10,622 nt of DNA, from positions 1 through 10,622 of the forward strand of contig NZ_JWHR01000118.1 in assembly GCF_000808015.1 (NCBI RefSeq), read 5' to 3'. The position numbers and the translations under genes are program-made. The DNA comes from Terrisporobacter othiniensis. Lineage in GTDB: Bacteria > Bacillota > Clostridia > Peptostreptococcales > Peptostreptococcaceae. Below are positions 7,170 to 10,622 of the stretch, piece by piece. Below the pieces are notes generated by a model. It had not been told where the DNA came from and ran no database searches. It saw nothing but the letters and a program-made list of their open reading frames with translations. Every line of letters starts with the position of its first letter. Position 1 is the first letter of the stretch.

Positions 7170-10100
7170 TATTGTTCAATCTCCCCTTCTTTAAAATCTC
7201 CTAAGGTCATTTTTTTATCAGCTACCATATCCAAAAAACTTTGCCCACTTTCATAATATGATTGACGGTAGTCTAAAGTTATATCTACCTTGTTTCCATT
7301 TAATAAATTTCCTCTAATATTTTGTATTTCTGATTCTAATTTAGAGGCTTCTATCTTAGCTGATTTACCTATATTTATCTCTATCCATTTATCTGAATCT
7401 TCATCAGTACTCATATATGCCGATATATCTGAAATTTTAACATTGAATTTTTTAAGTCTATCTATCTCTTTATATACACCTGCTGTTTCATTTATTTTTA
7501 CATTGCTTAAAAGTGTTAACGGTTCTTTTTTGTTTATTTCAATAGTTGCCCCTGCATCCTTATCTTTTTCTATTTTTATATTTAATTGATTTGATTCTAT
7601 TCCATTCTTCTCTGCTATTGCTAATATATATGTGGTATTTTTAGGAATTGTAAACTCTTCATCATATATACCACCATGATCTTTTGGATTTGAACCATCT
7701 GTAGTATATTTTATGGTTGCCTCTGGAATAGCTTTTAATTCCATATATCTGTTATTGTCTTTTGTAAATTCTCTATATTTTAATTCTATTTTATTATTCC
7801 ACTTATAAACGTCTCCTGTTTCATTTACACCAGAGCTATCTATACATAAGAAATTAAGTTTTAGTTCTTTTGTTTTAAAATTATCTAAATCTGTAATTTC
7901 CATAGATCCTGTTGTAGGTGTTGCATCTATATCATAGTAAACTTTATCACCATATCTATTTTTTATATTAAGTGTTACTTCTCCTGTATCAGGGTCTCTA
8001 TAAGTTTCCTTTATAATCACTTGTGTTTTTTCTATAAATGGACCTTTTTGAATATATCCTCCATTTTCACGCCAAATATCTTTGTTAATCATGTCATTTT
8101 TTAATGAATCCAATGCAGAAGGTATATGCCATTGCCATACACCATTAGTTGCCGCACGCTCTTTTATATCTATAAATCTCATTTCTTTTTGAGTAAATAT
8201 TCTATCTTCACACTTTTTCCTAAACATATCCCCACTAACATCTTTTTCAAATTTCTTTCTATCAGTAAGTACTTTTATAATTTGCTCTTCACCATCGTAG
8301 TTGTTTTCTTTAAACTCCATTAGGAAGTCAGCACTTATTAGACCTTTACTTGATGGGTAATAAATTTTACTGAAAGTTTCTCTTGATGCTTGTAATATAC
8401 TAAGCTTTATTTTATCTAATTTATCTTGTGCCTGTTCATATTGAGGATTGTTTTTTGCCGTTCTTTCTTTATCCATATCACTTATTATCTTCTTCATTCC
8501 CCTAAATTCTTTTGATGACTGAAGTAATTTATCCATGGTATCTTTATTTCCAGATAAAAACATTACTCTATTTTTATATTTAGTATATTCATAAAAATCT
8601 TCTAAATCTTTACTTAAACCTTTCGTTTTTGAATTAGGTTCAAACAGTACTAAGGTTACTTTATCTTGTTCTAGCTTTATTTCATCTATTGCAGGAAATA
8701 CTTTTACATACTGATAACAAGTGTTTTTAGTTGGTTTAAATTTATCTTCTAAAAATACTCGTAGTTCTTTTTTAGCAGCATCATTATCATAAGATTCTAT
8801 TAATGTGTTAAGTTCAGCTATCATATTTTTAGTGTTTTGGAAATATAACTTTCCATTGTCAGTTGAGTTTATATACCAAGCTTTTAACGTAAAGTCTTGT
8901 AATGATTTTTTAATTCTTGTTATATCTTTCTCTGGTTCTGCCAAATAACCTATAATTTCTGATTCTGTTAATCCTAAGATTGCATGGGGCACATCAGCAA
9001 GAGATGCTACTAATATAAGCTTACTTAAATCACTCATATTAGTTTCATTCATTTCATTGTCTATCTCTTCTGCTATACCTTTTCCATTTGCTTGTATATC
9101 ATGTGATATGGCATTCGTCAAAGATGATTTGATTTCTTTTATTTGTGCTAACATATTATTATCATTTAAGTCCATATCATAAGGATTGATAATATATTTA
9201 CTGTCTGCTTTTTTATTTGTATAAATCTGAGATACTATTACTCTCATAAGTCTTATTAGACCTCTAGTCTGTTGAAATCCTGGATTTTCTCTAAATCTTG
9301 CATATAAGTCTTTTAATGATGGATGAAAAGGATATGAATCTTTAACCCCTATAAAGATTTGCTCTGGTGATGTATTTGTATATCCCATTTGTTTTGCTTC
9401 TGATACTGCATTTTTATATGCATTAGCTATATCTACTATATCTTCATCTGATGGAATTGTTTCGAATAGTCTTTTTCTAAGAATGTTATAAACATCATCT
9501 GAATTTGTTCCTACCGGCTCTATATTTAAAGCTGAACGACTAACTTCTCCTTCTAACTCCTTAAATGTTGATTGTAATTGTTCACTACCACTTTCATAAG
9601 TAGCTTTTAAATCTGAAATTACAACGCAAACATTAGATAATTCTTCTTTACCCAATGCATTAAATAAGTTAGCAAGAGCTGTTATTGTTACAACTGATAA
9701 GTTTGAATCTCCTATTGCTCTTGATTTTGCATTTACTAAATATGGTGGGATTTCGTCTAATAATATAAGTAATGGTTCTCCCTTTAATAAGTTAACCCAT
9801 GCTGTTTGACCTGGTGCTTGAAGTGGTGAATAATAATCTCTTAGTTGATCTTTCTTTCCTAGTTGCTCTGCAATTGCTCCCCATATACCGAACTCTGCAT
9901 CACTTTCTCTTCCTGTAAATCCAACTACTTTAACTTGTCCTAAGTAAGAGTCTTTAAACATATCTCCTAAAACTTTATCTCTTACTTGTGGGTACTTAGC
10001 CAATAATGCTAAGGAAATCATATTATGTGTTTTCCCTCCACCCATTGACTGAGTAAGTTTAATTAATCCTGATGAACTTTTACCATGGAATCTTTTAAAT

Positions 10101-10267
10101 GCAGTTTCCACTAAAAGTTTCATTCCTTCTGTTACGAAGTTTTCGTTGAAAAATTCATTTGGATCTATTCTTCCTTGGATTAAATCCGTTATTTCTAAAA
10201 CGTCATCTCTAGTATTGTCGTCAAATACACTTTCTCTCGGAGTGCATGCTTGACGCAAAGTTTTCAT
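7169..10267 (-). CDS. DUF499 family P-loop ATPase, anti-phage associated
   Basis: Large 1032-residue cytoplasmic ATPase of the DUF499 (COG1483) family, seen beside DUF1156 DNA methyltransferases in defence islands. The N-terminus (TLRQACTPRESVFD, residues 3-16) is a family hallmark. The Walker A motif is QSMGGGKTH (73-81, K79/T80) and Walker B is LLILLDE (166-172, D171/E172). The ATPase region covers roughly residues 45-350 and a mostly helical region follows to about 720. The C-terminal third is beta-rich and includes, at 848-900, a segment with YTTDGSNP (854-861) resembling the chitobiase/hexosaminidase C-terminal fold (CHB_HEX_C), perhaps a binding module. The start is supported by GGGGGA eight bases before the ATG. 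The stop TAA overlaps the next start (TAATG), implying translational coupling. A role as an ATP-driven remodeller or sensor in the defence complex is inference; family membership is strong. Confidence 0.92.
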   Translation of the reverse strand: MKTLRQACTPRESVFDDNTRDDVLEITDLIQGRIDPNEFFNENFVTEGMKLLVETAFKRFHGKSSSGLIKLTQSMGGGKTHNMISLALLAKYPQVRDKVLGDMFKDSYLGQVKVVGFTGRESDAEFGIWGAIAEQLGKKDQLRDYYSPLQAPGQTAWVNLLKGEPLLILLDEIPPYLVNAKSRAIGDSNLSVVTITALANLFNALGKEELSNVCVVISDLKATYESGSEQLQSTFKELEGEVSRSALNIEPVGTNSDDVYNILRKRLFETIPSDEDIVDIANAYKNAVSEAKQMGYTNTSPEQIFIGVKDSYPFHPSLKDLYARFRENPGFQQTRGLIRLMRVIVSQIYTNKKADSKYIINPYDMDLNDNNMLAQIKEIKSSLTNAISHDIQANGKGIAEEIDNEMNETNMSDLSKLILVASLADVPHAILGLTESEIIGYLAEPEKDITRIKKSLQDFTLKAWYINSTDNGKLYFQNTKNMIAELNTLIESYDNDAAKKELRVFLEDKFKPTKNTCYQYVKVFPAIDEIKLEQDKVTLVLFEPNSKTKGLSKDLEDFYEYTKYKNRVMFLSGNKDTMDKLLQSSKEFRGMKKIISDMDKERTAKNNPQYEQAQDKLDKIKLSILQASRETFSKIYYPSSKGLISADFLMEFKENNYDGEEQIIKVLTDRKKFEKDVSGDMFRKKCEDRIFTQKEMRFIDIKERAATNGVWQWHIPSALDSLKNDMINKDIWRENGGYIQKGPFIEKTQVIIKETYRDPDTGEVTLNIKNRYGDKVYYDIDATPTTGSMEITDLDNFKTKELKLNFLCIDSSGVNETGDVYKWNNKIELKYREFTKDNNRYMELKAIPEATIKYTTDGSNPKDHGGIYDEEFTIPKNTTYILAIAEKNGIESNQLNIKIEKDKDAGATIEINKKEPLTLLSNVKINETAGVYKEIDRLKKFNVKISDISAYMSTDEDSDKWIEINIGKSAKIEASKLESEIQNIRGNLLNGNKVDITLDYRQSYYESGQSFLDMVADKKMTLGDFKEGEIEQ

Positions 10268-10292
10268 TTTTTATTTCCCCCTGATAAATATT

Positions 10293-10529
10293 TTATATTT
10301 CTCCCGTTACCTTTGATACAATCTCTAATCTTCTTTTTCCACATCTTTGCTTTAATACTTTTGTGTAATCACCATTTTTTATTATTCTTGAGTGATTATT
10401 TTCAAATATAGTCTTTATACTATTTATCATAGATATTTCATCAATCGCATTATCTAGGTATGTATCTATGACTCTGTTGATGGCTGTGGATATTTCAGTT
10501 TGATTTTTATAAAATCTTTTAACTTCCAT
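10293..10529 (-). CDS. Small basic conserved protein, TIGR04540-like, first gene of the operon
   Basis: A 78-residue protein of unknown function. It opens with MEVKRFYKNQTEI, has predicted helices around residues 10-45, and ends in a basic stretch (KVLKQRCGKRRLE, residues 58-70). The FYKNQ start and the KQ.CGKRRLE ending resemble, from memory, the clostridial TIGR04540 family of about 80-90 residue proteins; this was not checked by search. There is no signal peptide or membrane segment, so it should be cytoplasmic. A GGGGTGA ribosome binding site lies just upstream of the ATG, and a candidate promoter lies about 50 bases upstream. The stop is 25 bases before the ATPase start, so the two are probably co-transcribed. 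First place in the operon, small size and a basic tail would suit a DNA-binding regulator or a small accessory subunit, but no helix-turn-helix is evident. The gene is confident, the family assignment moderate, the role unknown. Confidence 0.8.
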   Translation of the reverse strand: MEVKRFYKNQTEISTAINRVIDTYLDNAIDEISMINSIKTIFENNHSRIIKNGDYTKVLKQRCGKRRLEIVSKVTGEI

Positions 10530-10540
10530 ATTTTCACCCC

Positions 10541-10551
10541 AATTTATATGT
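10541..10551 (-). other. Leader between promoter and first gene, no small ORF seen
   Basis: Between the predicted transcription start and the ribosome binding site of the 78-residue gene I see only AT-rich leader (minus strand CATATAAATT). There is no riboswitch-like structure, attenuator or leader peptide. Confidence 0.3.
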
Positions 10552-10590
10552 TTTTTGTATTTTATTTATACTTTAATTGTATACAAAAAA
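10551..10590. repeat. Perfect 10-bp inverted repeat over the promoter, possible operator
   Basis: TTTTTTGTAT at 10551-10560 is the exact reverse complement of ATACAAAAAA at 10581-10590, with 20 bases between, so the arm centres are 30 bp apart (about three helical turns). The right arm touches the -10 element and the left arm lies in the predicted leader. The palindrome TTGTATACAA (10577-10586) also overlaps the -10 box. This is a plausible binding site for a dimeric repressor, but AT-rich composition raises the chance of coincidence. Confidence 0.4.
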
Positions 10591-10604
10591 AGATACGTTA
10601 ACAA
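10576..10604 (-). promoter_or_regulatory. Candidate sigma-A type promoter of the operon
   Basis: On the minus strand TTGTTA (10599-10604) and TACAAT (10576-10581) are separated by exactly 17 bases. They match the TTGACA and TATAAT consensus at 4 of 6 and 5 of 6 positions. Transcription would begin near 10569, giving a leader of about 40 bases before the first gene. The DNA is very AT-rich, so chance matches are likely, but the spacing and the position directly before the first gene support it. No other convincing promoter is seen in the short spacers of the operon. Confidence 0.5.
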
Positions 10605-10622
10605 ATAAATTTTGAATACTTA

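Noticed and set aside
7290..8323. Plus-strand open frames at 7290-7589 and 8126-8323 opposite the ATPase
   Set aside because: Hydrophobic Phe/Ile/Ser-rich translations typical of reading Lys/Glu-rich genes backwards; no start signals.
963..10529. Classification as BREX or canonical DISARM
   Set aside because: No PglZ phosphatase, BrxA/BrxB or Lon-like protein, and no DUF1998 (DrmB) protein; DUF499 and DUF3780 are not core members of either.
1..10622. CRISPR array, insertion sequence ends, or attachment site
   Set aside because: No regularly spaced repeats, transposase or integrase reading frame, or terminal inverted repeats with target duplications were seen on either strand.

Overview
This is a very AT-rich window (hand-counted 60-base samples run from about 18 to 38% G+C) with strong GGAGG-type ribosome binding sites and A/T-ending codons. 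That points to a low-GC Firmicute, most likely a clostridium-like organism. Family names are recognised by eye and from memory; no search was run.

Almost everything is one minus-strand operon of five intact genes and one broken gene, read from right to left. A candidate sigma-A type promoter (10576-10604), overlapped by a perfect inverted repeat (10551-10560 / 10581-10590), precedes a 78-residue basic protein (10293-10529). Next come a 1032-residue DUF499 P-loop ATPase (7169-10267), a 187-residue DUF3780 protein (6606-7169, start overlapping the ATPase stop as TAATG), a 965-residue DUF1156 DNA methyltransferase (3686-6583) and a 901-residue SNF2-type helicase with an N-terminal phospholipase-D nuclease-like domain (963-3668). 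The spacers are 25, -1, 22 and 17 bases. A sixth cistron 35 bases further on (608-927) has the best ribosome binding site in the window but is broken by a one-base frameshift; repaired, it reads as a YjcQ-family protein.

DUF499 ATPase, DUF3780 protein, DUF1156 methylase and PLD-helicase are a gene set associated with anti-phage defence islands. It is related in logic to DISARM and BREX but lacks their hallmark DUF1998 (DrmB) and PglZ proteins. The likely division of labour, which is inference, is that the methylase marks self DNA, the ATPase with the DUF3780 protein acts as a sensing or remodelling complex, and the PLD-helicase translocates on and cuts unmarked DNA. It is a strong candidate for a defence system whose mechanism is, to my knowledge, not worked out.

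The left end (1-640) holds decayed phage-like coding remnants with several stop codons. This suggests the operon sits in or beside a degenerating mobile element or defence island. No tRNA, rRNA, CRISPR array, transposase or integrase is seen.
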